Shown here in pieces: positions 1-10,254 of a stretch of DNA of 64,000 nt. The stretch covers positions 3,596,001-3,660,000 of the forward strand of contig OZ240681.1 of NCBI GenBank assembly GCA_965199165.1, read 5' to 3'. The position numbers and the translations under genes were made by a program. Position 1 is the first letter of the stretch, and every line of letters starts with the position of its first letter. This DNA is from LMUY01 sp965199165. GTDB taxonomy: Bacteria; Pseudomonadota; Alphaproteobacteria; Acetobacterales; Acetobacteraceae. The notes beneath the pieces are model-generated. The model saw only the letters and a list, made by a program, of their open reading frames with translations, did not search any database and was not told the DNA's origin.

Positions 1-78
1 CAACATGGATGGCAGCCATGCAGCAGTTTCTTCAACGCGTCGATTGACCCGTCGAGTCCGCGCTCGTAGACGAGGCGG
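1..78. other. 5' flank of the ilv genes, no supported gene
   Basis: The first 78 bases precede the acetolactate synthase start codon. Short open frames cross the window edge on both strands, but none can be tied to a family. I see no leader peptide rich in Ile, Val or Leu codons in this short stretch; one could lie outside the window. Confidence 0.4.
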
Positions 79-1859
<1,781 letters not shown>

Positions 1860-1860
<1 letters not shown>

Positions 1861-2399
1861 TGGCCATCTCGGACGCGCCTTTGCAGACCGCGACCATCTC
1901 GGTGCTGGTGGAGAACGAGGCCGGCGTGCTCGCCCGCGTGATCGGCCTGTTCAGCGGCCGCGGCTACAACATCGACAGCCTGACCGTGGCTCCGGTGGAT
2001 GACGGGCGCGGCCGCAGCCGGATCAACGTGGTGACCTCCGGCACGGAGATGGTGATCGCGCAGATCAAGGCGCAGCTCGGCCGTTTGGTGCCGGTCTACA
2101 AGGTTGCCGACCTCACCCGGGAGGGGCCGCACATCGCCCGCGAGCTGGCCCTGATCAAGGTCGTGTCGTCGGGGGAGGAGCGCAGCGAGAGCCTGCGCAT
2201 CGCCGAGGCGTTCCGCGCCCGCGTCGTGGATGCGACCGTCACGAGTTTCGTGTTCGAGATGACGGGAGGCACCGAGAAGATCGATGCCTTCCTCGCGCTG
2301 ATGCGTCCGCTCGGGCTGGCCGAGGTGTCGCGCAGCGGCATCGCCGCCATCGCCCGCGGGCCGGGCACGCTGTCGGCGTCCGTTTCCCAAGGAGAGTGA
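1860..2399 (+). CDS. ilvN: Acetolactate synthase, small regulatory subunit
   Basis: A 179-residue regulatory partner of acetolactate synthase that confers valine feedback inhibition. An N-terminal ACT domain begins ISVLVENEAGVLARVIGLFSGRGYNID (shown here in part: VENEAGVLARVIGLFSGRGY), and a C-terminal ALS_ss_C domain follows with ARELALIKV and the VVDAT region. The ATG at 1860 shares one base with the preceding stop, so the subunits are coupled. A much longer frame-open stretch upstream inside the large-subunit gene is not coding. ilvC follows after five bases. The symbol ilvH is also used for this family. Confidence 0.96.
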
Positions 2400-2404
2400 G
2401 TCCG

Positions 2405-3424
2405 ATGCGCGTTTACTACGATCGCGATGCCGACGTGAACCTGATCAAGGGGAAGAAGGTTGCGATCATCGGCTTCGGCAGCCAGGGCCATGCCCACGCC
2501 CAGAACCTGCATGATTCCGGGGTGACGGACGTCATCGTCGGGCTGCGCGCCGGCTCGGCGGGCGTGAAGAAGGCCGAGGCGGTCGGCCTGCCGGTGATGG
2601 ACCCGGCCGAGGCCGCCAAGCTGGCGGACGTGGTGATGGTGCTCACGCCGGACGAGATCCAGGGCGACCTGTATCGGGAGAAGCTGGGCCCGAACATGAA
2701 GCCCGGCGCCGCGCTGGCCTTCGCCCACGGCCTCAACGTGCATTTCAACCTGCTCGACCCCCGCCCCGACATCGACGTGTTCATGATCGCGCCGAAGGGC
2801 CCGGGCCACACCGTGCGCTCCGAATACCAGCGCGGCGGCGGCGTGCCCTGCCTGGTCGCGGTGTCGCAGGACCCGTCCGGTAACGCGCTGGAGGTCGCCT
2901 TGTCCTATGCCAGCGCCATCGGCGGCGGCCGCGCCGGTATCATCGAGACGACGTTCAAGGAGGAGTGCGAGACCGACCTGTTCGGCGAGCAGGTCGTGCT
3001 CTGCGGCGGGCTGGTGGAGCTGATCAAGGGTGGCTTCGAGACGCTGGTGGAAGCCGGCTACGCGCCGGAAATGGCGTATTTCGAGTGCCTTCACGAGGTC
3101 AAGCTGATCGTCGACCTCATCTACGAGGGCGGCATCGCCAACATGAACTACTCGATCAGCAACACGGCGGAGTACGGCGAGTACATCAGCGGCCCGCGCA
3201 TCATCACGTCCGAAACCAAGGCGGAGATGAAGCGCGTGCTGGCCGATATCCAGTCCGGCCGCTTCGCCCGCGACTGGATGCTGGAGAACAAGGTGAACCA
3301 ATCCAGCTTCAAGGCGACCCGGCGGCGGATGGCGGAACACCCGATCGAACAGGTCGGCGAGACGCTGCGCGGGATGATGCCCTGGATCAAGCAGAACGCC
3401 CTCGTCGACAAGGCGAGAAACTGA
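2405..3424 (+). CDS. ilvC: Ketol-acid reductoisomerase (NADP+)
   Basis: Class I ketol-acid reductoisomerase, 339 residues, which isomerises and reduces acetolactate or acetohydroxybutyrate in Val/Leu/Ile synthesis. The Rossmann motif GFGSQGHAHAQNL lies near residue 22. The knotted C-terminal domain carries the Mg ligands, including the DLFGEQVVLCGG and FECLHEVKLIVDL segments. An in-frame GTG exists at 2396, but the ATG at 2405 sits behind a good AAGGAG ribosome site and gives the standard N-terminus MRVYYDRDAD. Third gene of the ilv operon. Confidence 0.97.
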   Translation: MRVYYDRDADVNLIKGKKVAIIGFGSQGHAHAQNLHDSGVTDVIVGLRAGSAGVKKAEAVGLPVMDPAEAAKLADVVMVLTPDEIQGDLYREKLGPNMKPGAALAFAHGLNVHFNLLDPRPDIDVFMIAPKGPGHTVRSEYQRGGGVPCLVAVSQDPSGNALEVALSYASAIGGGRAGIIETTFKEECETDLFGEQVVLCGGLVELIKGGFETLVEAGYAPEMAYFECLHEVKLIVDLIYEGGIANMNYSISNTAEYGEYISGPRIITSETKAEMKRVLADIQSGRFARDWMLENKVNQSSFKATRRRMAEHPIEQVGETLRGMMPWIKQNALVDKARN

Positions 3425-3465
3425 CGCCAACACCCCTGTATAAAAGCCCTCTCTCTCTGGGCTGG

Positions 3466-3543
3466 GCCATCGCATATGGCCGTATCTCCGCTTTGGAACC
3501 CTCTCCCGCTAGCGGGAGAGGAAACTCCGCCATATGCGATGGC
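3466..3543. repeat. Nested palindromic element after ilvC
   Basis: A perfect 15-bp inverted repeat (GCCATCGCATATGGC at 3466-3480, and its complement at 3529-3543) encloses a perfect 20-base palindrome at 3501-3520 built on CTCTCCC/GGGAGAG. The inner part is shared with six other intergenic sites in this window; the outer arms are unique. A smaller hairpin AGCCC/GGGCT sits just upstream (3445-3463). It could end the ilv transcript. Confidence 0.75.
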
Positions 3544-3623
3544 TCTGCCCCAAACGGAGGGGCGGGCCTTGACACAGAACGCGAGCGTTGCGCGGGTTGG
3601 GTGATCCGCGTAGGGGCAGGGCC

Positions 3624-4094
3624 ATGATCAAGCTTGCTTCCGTCGCCAGCCTGCTCCTCCTCGCAGTCCCCGCGCTCGCCGCCGACCCGACGACCGCTAG
3701 AGTCGGGGACGTCAGCACCACCTTCCGCGTGCTCGGGCGCAACGACAAGATCGTCGTGGACCGCTACGACGATCCTCGGGTGCAGAACGTCAGCTGCTAC
3801 GTCTCGCGCGCGGAGACGGGCGGCATCTCCGGCTCGCTGGGCCTCGCCACCGATCCAAGCCGCTTCTCCATCGCCTGCCGGGCCACCGGGCGTCCCGTGC
3901 CGCAGGGAACGCTGCCGGACAACGAGGTGGTGTTCGGGCTGGCGGCGAACTGGGCGTTCAAGGAAATCCGCATCAGCCGGATGGTCGACCATGATCGCAA
4001 CGTCCTGGTCTACCTCGTCTGGTCGACGCAGGCGCTCAGCAAGGGCGGCAGTCCGTACAACAGCGTGTCCGCCGTCCCGCTCGACGAACGCTGA
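3624..4094 (+). CDS. creA: CreA family periplasmic protein
   Basis: A 156-residue protein, almost the length of E. coli CreA, whose biochemical role is not established. It begins with a signal peptide (IKLASVASLLLLAVPALA). The mature part shows the family pattern: DKIVVDRYDDP, then VSCYVSRAETGGI, then SIACRATG, and finally SVSAVPL-like residues at the end. The ATG at 3624 lies after AGGGGCAGG; an upstream in-frame ATG at 3588 would place the signal peptide internally, so it was not used. The next gene follows after five bases and may be cotranscribed. Confidence 0.9.
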   Translation: MIKLASVASLLLLAVPALAADPTTARVGDVSTTFRVLGRNDKIVVDRYDDPRVQNVSCYVSRAETGGISGSLGLATDPSRFSIACRATGRPVPQGTLPDNEVVFGLAANWAFKEIRISRMVDHDRNVLVYLVWSTQALSKGGSPYNSVSAVPLDER

Positions 4095-4099
4095 ATCCC

Positions 4100-5110
4100 T
4101 TGATCCGGTGGGTCGGCGTCGCGGCCCTCGCCCTCGCGGTGGCCGCCGTATTGGTCGCGCCGCCGCCGGTGCAGCGGGCGGAGGCGTGGTTGCACTACCG
4201 GCTCACCGGCTTCGTTCCACCGCCGATCGTCGTCGGGCAACACGGCCGCCTCTTCCTCGGCAACCACGACGGCAGCCCGCCGGGCTCCCTCATCGCGGAT
4301 GTCTGCGGCTCCCGCGTGGGCCCGGCGGACATCGACCGGTCCGTCACCCTGCTCCACGCCATCCTCGCCGCCGGGCGCGCGACCGGGCTGCCGTTCCGCG
4401 TCCTGGTCGTGCCCACCGCGCCGCGCCTCTACCCGGAGGACCTGCCGCCCGGCACGCCCTGCACCGACCCGGCGGCCGACCGGGTCGTTGCCGCGTTGGA
4501 CGACCCGGCCGTCATCTACCCGGTCGCCGCCATGCAGGCGATGAAGCCGCATTTCGATGTGCTGCCCCGTCATCATTTCCACTGGGCCGGCGAGGGCCCC
4601 TTGCGCGTGGCGGAGCAGGTAGCAGACGGGCTGGGTCTGCACCGGACCGTGACGCTCGGGTTGCGGAGCGACAATCGCGCGTCCGACCTCAACGGCTTCT
4701 ACCCAGGCCTGGGCCTGCACGACAGGATCGGCACGCCCGACCTACGCACCGCCGGCGTCGCGCAATGCGACGGCGCCCGCTGTCGACCGCCGCTGCCGTC
4801 TGCGCTGGTCGCGTTCGCCCGTCCAGGGACCGGCCGCATCCTCGTCATCGCCGACAGCTTCGGCGACGAGATGGCGGGTGACTTCAGCGAATATGCCGCA
4901 CAGGTCTGGCTGCTGCGCATGAACATCGCGCTGGAGACGCCGCCGATCCTGCTGACGCCTCTGTTGCACCGGTTCGCTCCGGACGCGGTGATCGTCGCCT
5001 ACCACGATGCCGGCGCGCTCGCGCTCGACCCGGCGTCGCAGGCCAGCCTTGCCCTGGTCGCATCGCTGCTGCCGGATGCGGGCTTGTCACATCCTTCCGC
5101 TGCGCCTTAG
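4100..5110 (+). CDS. AlgJ/AlgX-like SGNH O-acetyltransferase-related protein
   Basis: A 336-residue exported or membrane-anchored protein with an N-terminal hydrophobic segment (VAALALAVAAVLVA). It resembles the SGNH domain of AlgX/AlgJ/DHHW proteins, which O-acetylate extracellular polysaccharides. The entry motif reads GQHGRLFLGNHDG, the putative catalytic Asp-His pair HFHWAGEG is near residue 160, and the Ser block reads ILVIADSFGDEM near residue 255. The start is TTG at 4100, five bases after creA. Substrate unknown; no polysaccharide synthase is adjacent. A second AlgX-like gene is cut by the right end of the window. Family assignment rests on motifs only. Confidence 0.65.
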   Translation: MIRWVGVAALALAVAAVLVAPPPVQRAEAWLHYRLTGFVPPPIVVGQHGRLFLGNHDGSPPGSLIADVCGSRVGPADIDRSVTLLHAILAAGRATGLPFRVLVVPTAPRLYPEDLPPGTPCTDPAADRVVAALDDPAVIYPVAAMQAMKPHFDVLPRHHFHWAGEGPLRVAEQVADGLGLHRTVTLGLRSDNRASDLNGFYPGLGLHDRIGTPDLRTAGVAQCDGARCRPPLPSALVAFARPGTGRILVIADSFGDEMAGDFSEYAAQVWLLRMNIALETPPILLTPLLHRFAPDAVIVAYHDAGALALDPASQASLALVASLLPDAGLSHPSAAP

Positions 5111-5122
5111 GCTCGGCTCGGA

Positions 5123-5209
5123 ATGAACCCCGACGCGACCCCTCTGTCGACGACCTCGCCTTGCGTCCGGACGCGAGCCGGGCGGCTCATTCGACTTCTG
5201 TGCTCCTGA
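5123..5209 (+). CDS. Candidate leucine leader peptide (leuL-like)
   Basis: A 28-codon open frame lies between the preceding gene and leuA. It ends in the residues GRLIRLLCS, in which three Leu codons (CTC, CTT, CTG) and one Ile fall within five codons just before the stop. A stem-loop follows at 5234-5261. Branched-chain and leucine genes in proteobacteria are often attenuated through such peptides, so this is a plausible ribosome-sensing leader. Only sequence pattern supports it, and no strong ribosome site is visible. Confidence 0.4.
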   Translation: MNPDATPLSTTSPCVRTRAGRLIRLLCS

Positions 5210-5233
5210 GCGTCCCGCCGGGCTGATCTGCGC

Positions 5234-5261
5234 CGGCCACGTTCAGGGGGACCTGTGGCCG
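5234..5261 (+). promoter_or_regulatory. Stem-loop in leuA leader, possible attenuator
   Basis: CGGCCA (5234-5239) pairs with TGGCCG (5256-5261), and an inner CAGG (5244-5247) pairs with CCTG (5252-5255) around a GGGA tetraloop, with a four-base bulge on the left arm. It lies 24 bases after the candidate leader peptide stop and 37 bases before leuA. No T-tract follows, so any control would more likely be translational or Rho-linked than intrinsic termination. Confidence 0.4.
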
Positions 5262-5298
5262 CCATCGCAGACCAAGACAGCTCCAAGAGGACCGCCCC

Positions 5299-6873
5299 AT
5301 GGCCATTCCGCATCCAAGTTTCGGCAATTTGCCAGACGACCGCGTCATCATATTCGACACCACCCTGCGCGACGGCGAGCAGTCGCCGGGCTTCTCGATG
5401 AACCTGCACGAGAAGCTGCGGATGGCCGAAGCGCTGGCAGACCTCGGCGTCGACGTCATCGAGGCTGGTTTCCCCATCGCTTCCCCGGGCGATTTCGACA
5501 GCGTGAAGCTGATCGCCGACGAGGTGCGCGGTCCGGTCATCGCCGGGCTCGCCCGCACCGGGCGCGCCGACATCCTGCGGGCGGCGGAGGCGGTGCGGGG
5601 GGCGGAGCGGCCGCGCATCCACGTCTTCCTCTCCACCAGCCCGTTGCACATGAAGTACAAGCTGCGGATGGAACCGGACGCAGTGCTCCAGCTGGCGGTG
5701 GACAGCGTGACGCTGGCCCGGCAGTTCACCGACGACGTGGAGTGGTCGGCGGAAGACGGCAGCCGCACCGAGCCGGATTTCCTCTGTCGCTGCGTGGAGG
5801 CGGCCATCAAGGCGGGCGCCACGACGATCAACATCCCGGACACCGTAGGCTATGCCTTGCCAGAGGACATGTTCCGGATCTTCAGCATGTTGCGGGAGCG
5901 TGTGCCGGGTGCCGACCAGGTGATCCTGTCCACCCACAACCACAACGACCTCGGGCTGGCGGTGGCCAACACCCTGGCCGCCATCCGGGCCGGCGTGCGG
6001 CAGGTGGAGTGTACCATCAACGGCATCGGCGAGCGGGCCGGGAACGCCGCGCTGGAGGAGGCGGTGATGGCCATCCGCACCCGCCACGACGCCGTGCCTT
6101 ACGCGACTGGCATCAGGACGGAAGGGCTGCTGCGCGTGTCGAAGATGCTGGCGACCGTGACCGGCTTCGACGTGCAGCCGAACAAGGCCATCGTCGGCCG
6201 CAACGCCTTCGCGCACGAAAGCGGCATCCACCAGGACGGCGTGCTGAAGAACGCCGCGACCTACGAGATTATGACGCCGGAGAGTGTCGGCTGGACCAAG
6301 TCCAGCCTGGTGATGGGCAAGCACTCCGGCCGCGCCGCCTTCCGTGACAAGCTGCAGGCGCTCGGCTACGGCGATGTGGGGGAGAACCGCCTGAACGAAG
6401 CGTTCCGCCGGTTCAAGGACCTCGCGGACCGCAAGAAGATCGTCTACGACGAGGACATCGTCGCGCTGGTCGATGACGAGGTGGTGCGCGACCACGCCCG
6501 GCTGCGTTTCGTGTCACTGTCGGTCCAGGCCGGCTCGCACGGGCCAGCCCGCGCGGAACTGCAGCTGGAGGTTGACGGCGCCGCGCAATCCGCCACGGCC
6601 ACCGGGCTTGGCCCGGTCGACGCGACGTTCAACGCGCTCCGTTCGATCTTCCCGCACGAAGGCACGCTGCAACTGTATTCCGTCGGCGCCGTGACCGAGG
6701 GCTCGGACGCCCAGGCCCGCACCACGGTGCGGCTGGAGGAAGGCGGGAAAATGGTGGACGGGCAGGGCGCCGACACCGATACGATCGTGTCTGCCGCCCG
6801 AGCCTACGTGCACGCGCTGAACAAGCTGATCGTCAAGCGCGTCCGCACCGAGCCGGAGCAGCTTTCGGCATAG
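5299..6873 (+). CDS. leuA: 2-isopropylmalate synthase
   Basis: Catalyses condensation of acetyl-CoA with 2-ketoisovalerate, the committed step of leucine synthesis. At 524 residues it has the full type 1 length: an N-terminal TIM barrel with the metal/catalytic motif DTTLRDGEQSPGFSM and the metal-binding HNHNDLG, then the subdomain with HESGIHQDG, and a C-terminal regulatory dimer domain (from about residue 395) that senses leucine. The ATG follows AAGAGGA at a normal distance. It is preceded by a candidate leader peptide and hairpin, and ends at a nested palindrome shared with the convergent EAL gene. Confidence 0.96.
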   Translation: MAIPHPSFGNLPDDRVIIFDTTLRDGEQSPGFSMNLHEKLRMAEALADLGVDVIEAGFPIASPGDFDSVKLIADEVRGPVIAGLARTGRADILRAAEAVRGAERPRIHVFLSTSPLHMKYKLRMEPDAVLQLAVDSVTLARQFTDDVEWSAEDGSRTEPDFLCRCVEAAIKAGATTINIPDTVGYALPEDMFRIFSMLRERVPGADQVILSTHNHNDLGLAVANTLAAIRAGVRQVECTINGIGERAGNAALEEAVMAIRTRHDAVPYATGIRTEGLLRVSKMLATVTGFDVQPNKAIVGRNAFAHESGIHQDGVLKNAATYEIMTPESVGWTKSSLVMGKHSGRAAFRDKLQALGYGDVGENRLNEAFRRFKDLADRKKIVYDEDIVALVDDEVVRDHARLRFVSLSVQAGSHGPARAELQLEVDGAAQSATATGLGPVDATFNALRSIFPHEGTLQLYSVGAVTEGSDAQARTTVRLEEGGKMVDGQGADTDTIVSAARAYVHALNKLIVKRVRTEPEQLSA

Positions 6874-6901
6874 GTTGGACAAGTACTGTCTCTGTTCGTC
6901 A

Positions 6902-6957
6902 GGGCACCGCGGGAGAAAGACCCTCTCCCAAAGGGAGAGGGAGAAAAGCCGGTGCCC
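6902..6957. repeat. Nested palindrome between convergent leuA and the EAL gene
   Basis: Outer arms GGGCACCG (6902-6909) and CGGTGCCC (6950-6957) enclose a perfect hairpin with CCCTCTCCC (6921-6929), loop AAA, and GGGAGAGGG (6933-6941). It has the same inner core as the element after ilvC but different outer arms. Its position between convergent genes suggests a bidirectional transcription end. Confidence 0.75.
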
Positions 6958-6960
6958 CGA

Positions 6961-8574
6961 TTAGCCCCAGCTCTCCTTTCCCACACCCTGCCGCCGCCGC
7001 ACGGGAGGGACGATGGCGGGCAGCGGCAGGGCGCCCGGGCGGCCGAACAGCCAGCCTTGCCCGTAATCCACGCCGATCGCCTGCAGCGCCTCGGCTTCCT
7101 CTGCCGTCTCGACCCGCTCGGCGACCACGGCGGCGCCGCCGGCGCGGGCGATCTCCACCATGCCGGTCAGGAAGGCGCGGGCGCGGCTGTCCGAGACCAC
7201 GCCGGGCACGTACGAGCCGTCGAGTTTGACGATGTCGGTCGGGAGCGCCCGAAGCACCCGGACGTCGGCGGCGCCGGCGCCGAAATCGTCCAGGCAGAAC
7301 GGAATGCCCAGTTCGCGCAGCATGGTCGCCGTCTGCGCCGCTTCCGCGATGTTCTCCAGCTGCGCCGTCTCGGTCATCTCCACCGCCAGCTTGTTGGCCT
7401 TCCGTGCTGGATGGGTGATCAGCTTGGCGAGCAGCCTGTCGCGGAACACCGGGTCCTGCATGGACTGCCCCGAAAGGTTGAACGCCACCGGAACGGAGGC
7501 GCGCACCGCGGCGTCGCACGCCATGCTGGCGACCGCGAGGTCCAGTTCGCTGGCCAGCCCGACCGTCTCCGCCAGCACCACGAAATCCTGCGGGGTGTTC
7601 GCCGGGCAGCCCGGCACCGGCGCCGGGCGCAGCAGCGCCTCCACGTGGTGGACGTCCCGGGTGGCCAGGCTGACGATCGGCTGGTAGGCGAGTTCGAACC
7701 GCCGCTCCCCGATCGCCCGCCGCATGGCCCCGGCATGGTCCATGGCACCCTGGACATAGCCGGCCAGCCCGCGCTCGAACCCGGCCTCGGTCAGCCCCGT
7801 CATGCCGTCGCGGGAGAACGCGTCCAGCGCCTGGCGCAGCGCCCGGGCCGCCTGCCGCTGTGTCAGCCCCTGCACGTCCAGCGGCAGCTGGCGAGACGAG
7901 ACGGTGGCTGCAACGCCCTGATCTCGCAGCATTGCCTCGAGCGAGGCGGCGATCTTCACCAGGCCGTCGGCATCGGCGCCAGGTCCAAGCAGGCCGAACC
8001 GTCCGGGAGCGAGTTCGCTCGCGAGCGAGTCCGGAGCCAGCGCCTCCAGGGCCGGCCCGATGGTCTCGGCACCGCTGCCGTCGATCTCCAGCAGCCCCAT
8101 CTCGCAGGGCAGGCCGGCCCGCAGGCGTGCCTCCGTCGCCCGGGCGAGAGCCTGCGCCGAACTGCCCTGCATGCTGTCGGCCCGGGGGCTCGGCGGCAGG
8201 GCGAAGGTCAGGCACAGGCGCGGCGGGCGGCCGCCCGGCGCCAGACGCAGCCCGGCCAAGGCCACTTCGGTCCGCTGCCGATTGGCCAGCCGCACCATCC
8301 AGGGCAGCAGCCGGCCGCGCTCGGCCAGCATCATCAGGGCGGTGCTCAGCGCATCATGGTCTGCGGGAACGACCATGTCGTAGAGCGGACGGCCGACCCA
8401 CTCGTCCGGCAGGCTGCCGAACCGGCTGCGGTAGGCCCCGGCGGCGTAGGTGATCAGCCCACTCGCGTCAACTTCCGCCACCAGGTCCGCGGCGGCGAAG
8501 GCGAACGCCACGAACCGCTCGCTGTTGTCCGATCGGCGCAGCTGCACATCGTCCCCTGGCTGTCCTGCCACCAC
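6961..8574 (-). CDS. EAL-domain cyclic-di-GMP phosphodiesterase with PAS-like N-terminus
   Basis: A 537-residue protein predicted to hydrolyse c-di-GMP to pGpG. The N-terminal ~120 residues look like a PAS sensor (VDASGLITYAAGAYRSRFG). The middle is unassigned. The EAL domain spans about 290-515 and keeps the signature set: EALLR, NLSG, EMTE, the metal-binding DDFGAG, KLDG, AERVET and QGWLFG, so it is likely active. No GGDEF domain is visible. The GTG at 8574 is followed by a second GTG at 8571; AAGGAG just upstream fits either. It lies 63 bases downstream of the PleD-type cyclase on the same strand, probably one transcript. Confidence 0.88.
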   Translation of the reverse strand: MVAGQPGDDVQLRRSDNSERFVAFAFAAADLVAEVDASGLITYAAGAYRSRFGSLPDEWVGRPLYDMVVPADHDALSTALMMLAERGRLLPWMVRLANRQRTEVALAGLRLAPGGRPPRLCLTFALPPSPRADSMQGSSAQALARATEARLRAGLPCEMGLLEIDGSGAETIGPALEALAPDSLASELAPGRFGLLGPGADADGLVKIAASLEAMLRDQGVAATVSSRQLPLDVQGLTQRQAARALRQALDAFSRDGMTGLTEAGFERGLAGYVQGAMDHAGAMRRAIGERRFELAYQPIVSLATRDVHHVEALLRPAPVPGCPANTPQDFVVLAETVGLASELDLAVASMACDAAVRASVPVAFNLSGQSMQDPVFRDRLLAKLITHPARKANKLAVEMTETAQLENIAEAAQTATMLRELGIPFCLDDFGAGAADVRVLRALPTDIVKLDGSYVPGVVSDSRARAFLTGMVEIARAGGAAVVAERVETAEEAEALQAIGVDYGQGWLFGRPGALPLPAIVPPVRRRQGVGKESWG

Positions 8575-8637
8575 GCCACTCCTTAAAGCGGTAACAGTCC
8601 TACCGCAGCGGGATTAAGCACGTGGTAACGCGGCGGC

Positions 8638-9999
8638 TCAGTCGGCCGCCTCGAACTCGACGCGGTTCCGGCCGAGCTTCTTGGCGCGGTAGAGTGCCCG
8701 GTCCGCCGCGCCGAGCAGCTGCTCGGAGGTGATGCCGGGCCGGGTGCTGCGCGACACGCCGATGCTGACGGTGAGGCGGTGCTGCGTCCGGTCGTCCGGG
8801 GTGAAGTCCATGCTCTGGATCGCCGTGCGCAGCCGCTCCGCCGCGCCCAGGGCTTCGCCCGCGGAGGTCGCGGACATGATCACGACGAACTCCTCGCCAC
8901 CGTAGCGCGCCAGGCTGTCGAACACCCGGGTCCGCGTGCGCAGGGTGTTGGCCACCTGCTTCAGCACGCGGTCGCCGGTCGCGTGGCCCCACCGGTCGTT
9001 GACGGACTTGAAGTGGTCGATGTCGATCATCAGGGCGATCAGCGCCGTCGGCTGGCCGCCGATCAGCCCGGCCAGGTGCTGCATGAGGTAGCGCTGGTTG
9101 TGCAAGCCGGTGAGCGGGTCGTGCAACGCCAGCTCCAGCGCGTTGCTCAAGTCCACCCGCAGCTGGTCCTGATAGAACTTGCGGCGGATCTGGTTGCGGG
9201 CGCGAACGCGCAGCTCGTTCTCGTCGACCGGCCGCATCACCCAGTCGTTCGCGCCCAGGTCGAAGCCGCGGAGCAGCTGGTCCCGCTGCTCGGGTTCGGC
9301 GATCAGCAGCAGGGGCGTCGACTGCGTCGCCCGCTCCGCCAGCAGGCGGGAGGCGAGGCGCAGCGGGTCATCGCCGGCCATGGACAGGCTCAGCACGAGG
9401 AGGTCGAACCCGGTTGCGGCCGAAAGCGCCAGGGCTTCGCCCTCCGAGCGCGCGCGGGTGAACGCGATGCCTTCCTGTCCCAGCGCATCCTGCGTGGTGA
9501 GCGCACCCTGGTCCCAGTCATCCACCACCAGCGCCCGGGCGCCGGTGACGGCGAAGTCCGCACGCGGCCCGGTGGAGAGCCCCAGCGCCTGCGCGGTCTC
9601 GCTGCGCACCCGCCACTCGTCGAGCAGGCGCTTCAGGCGGACCAGGCCGCGCACGCGCGCCAGCAGCGTCTCGTAATCGACCGGCTTGGTCAGGAAGTCG
9701 TCCGCACCGCACTCCAGGGCGCGCAGCCGCTCCGCCGCGTCACCCAGCGCGGTGATCATCACCACGGGAACGTGCATCGTCTGGCTGTCGGACTTCAGCC
9801 GCCGGCAGGTCTGATAGCCGTCCAGGCCCGGCATCATGACGTCCAGCAGGATCAGGTCCGGCTGCCACGTCGTCGCCATGCGCAAGGCCTCGAACCCGTC
9901 ATGCGCCGTGCCGACGTGGTAGTACTCGGCAGCCAACTTGACCTGCAGCAATCGGGTATTGGCCGGGACATCGTCGACGATCAGGATACGGGCAGGCAT
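8638..9999 (-). CDS. pleD: PleD-type response regulator with diguanylate cyclase
   Basis: Predicted 453-residue REC-REC-GGDEF protein that makes c-di-GMP. The first receiver has ARILIVDDVPAN, the phospho-acceptor Asp in LLDVMMPGLDG, and the switch Lys in FLTKPVD. The second receiver (about 155-275) is degenerate (VVDDWDQGALT). The cyclase has the active site YGGEEF near residue 365 and an inhibitory I-site RVFD five residues before it. The ATG at 9999, after AAGGA, matches the Caulobacter PleD N-terminus; the 20 extra upstream residues of the open frame look non-coding. No DivK gene is adjacent, although divK commonly accompanies pleD. Confidence 0.9.
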   Translation of the reverse strand: MPARILIVDDVPANTRLLQVKLAAEYYHVGTAHDGFEALRMATTWQPDLILLDVMMPGLDGYQTCRRLKSDSQTMHVPVVMITALGDAAERLRALECGADDFLTKPVDYETLLARVRGLVRLKRLLDEWRVRSETAQALGLSTGPRADFAVTGARALVVDDWDQGALTTQDALGQEGIAFTRARSEGEALALSAATGFDLLVLSLSMAGDDPLRLASRLLAERATQSTPLLLIAEPEQRDQLLRGFDLGANDWVMRPVDENELRVRARNQIRRKFYQDQLRVDLSNALELALHDPLTGLHNQRYLMQHLAGLIGGQPTALIALMIDIDHFKSVNDRWGHATGDRVLKQVANTLRTRTRVFDSLARYGGEEFVVIMSATSAGEALGAAERLRTAIQSMDFTPDDRTQHRLTVSIGVSRSTRPGITSEQLLGAADRALYRAKKLGRNRVEFEAAD

Positions 10000-10254
10000 G
10001 CGGTCCTTGGGACATGACGGTCGACGGCGTCCGCAGCTTAGGCGCTTGCGCCGGGCCAAGGAAGCAAGTGAGCGTGGTCGATACAGGCGCCATAGGGGTT
10101 AACGAGCAGTTACGCAGCCGTTATCGGGCGGCTAGCCCCGCCTCCGCGCAGGGCCACCGTGACCCACCACTTTCCCACTAGCGAAATCCACGAAGGTGTT
10201 TCACTGTCGCATACCGACCATGCGTCAGCCTCATGTCTCAGGAGTGTCTTCACG

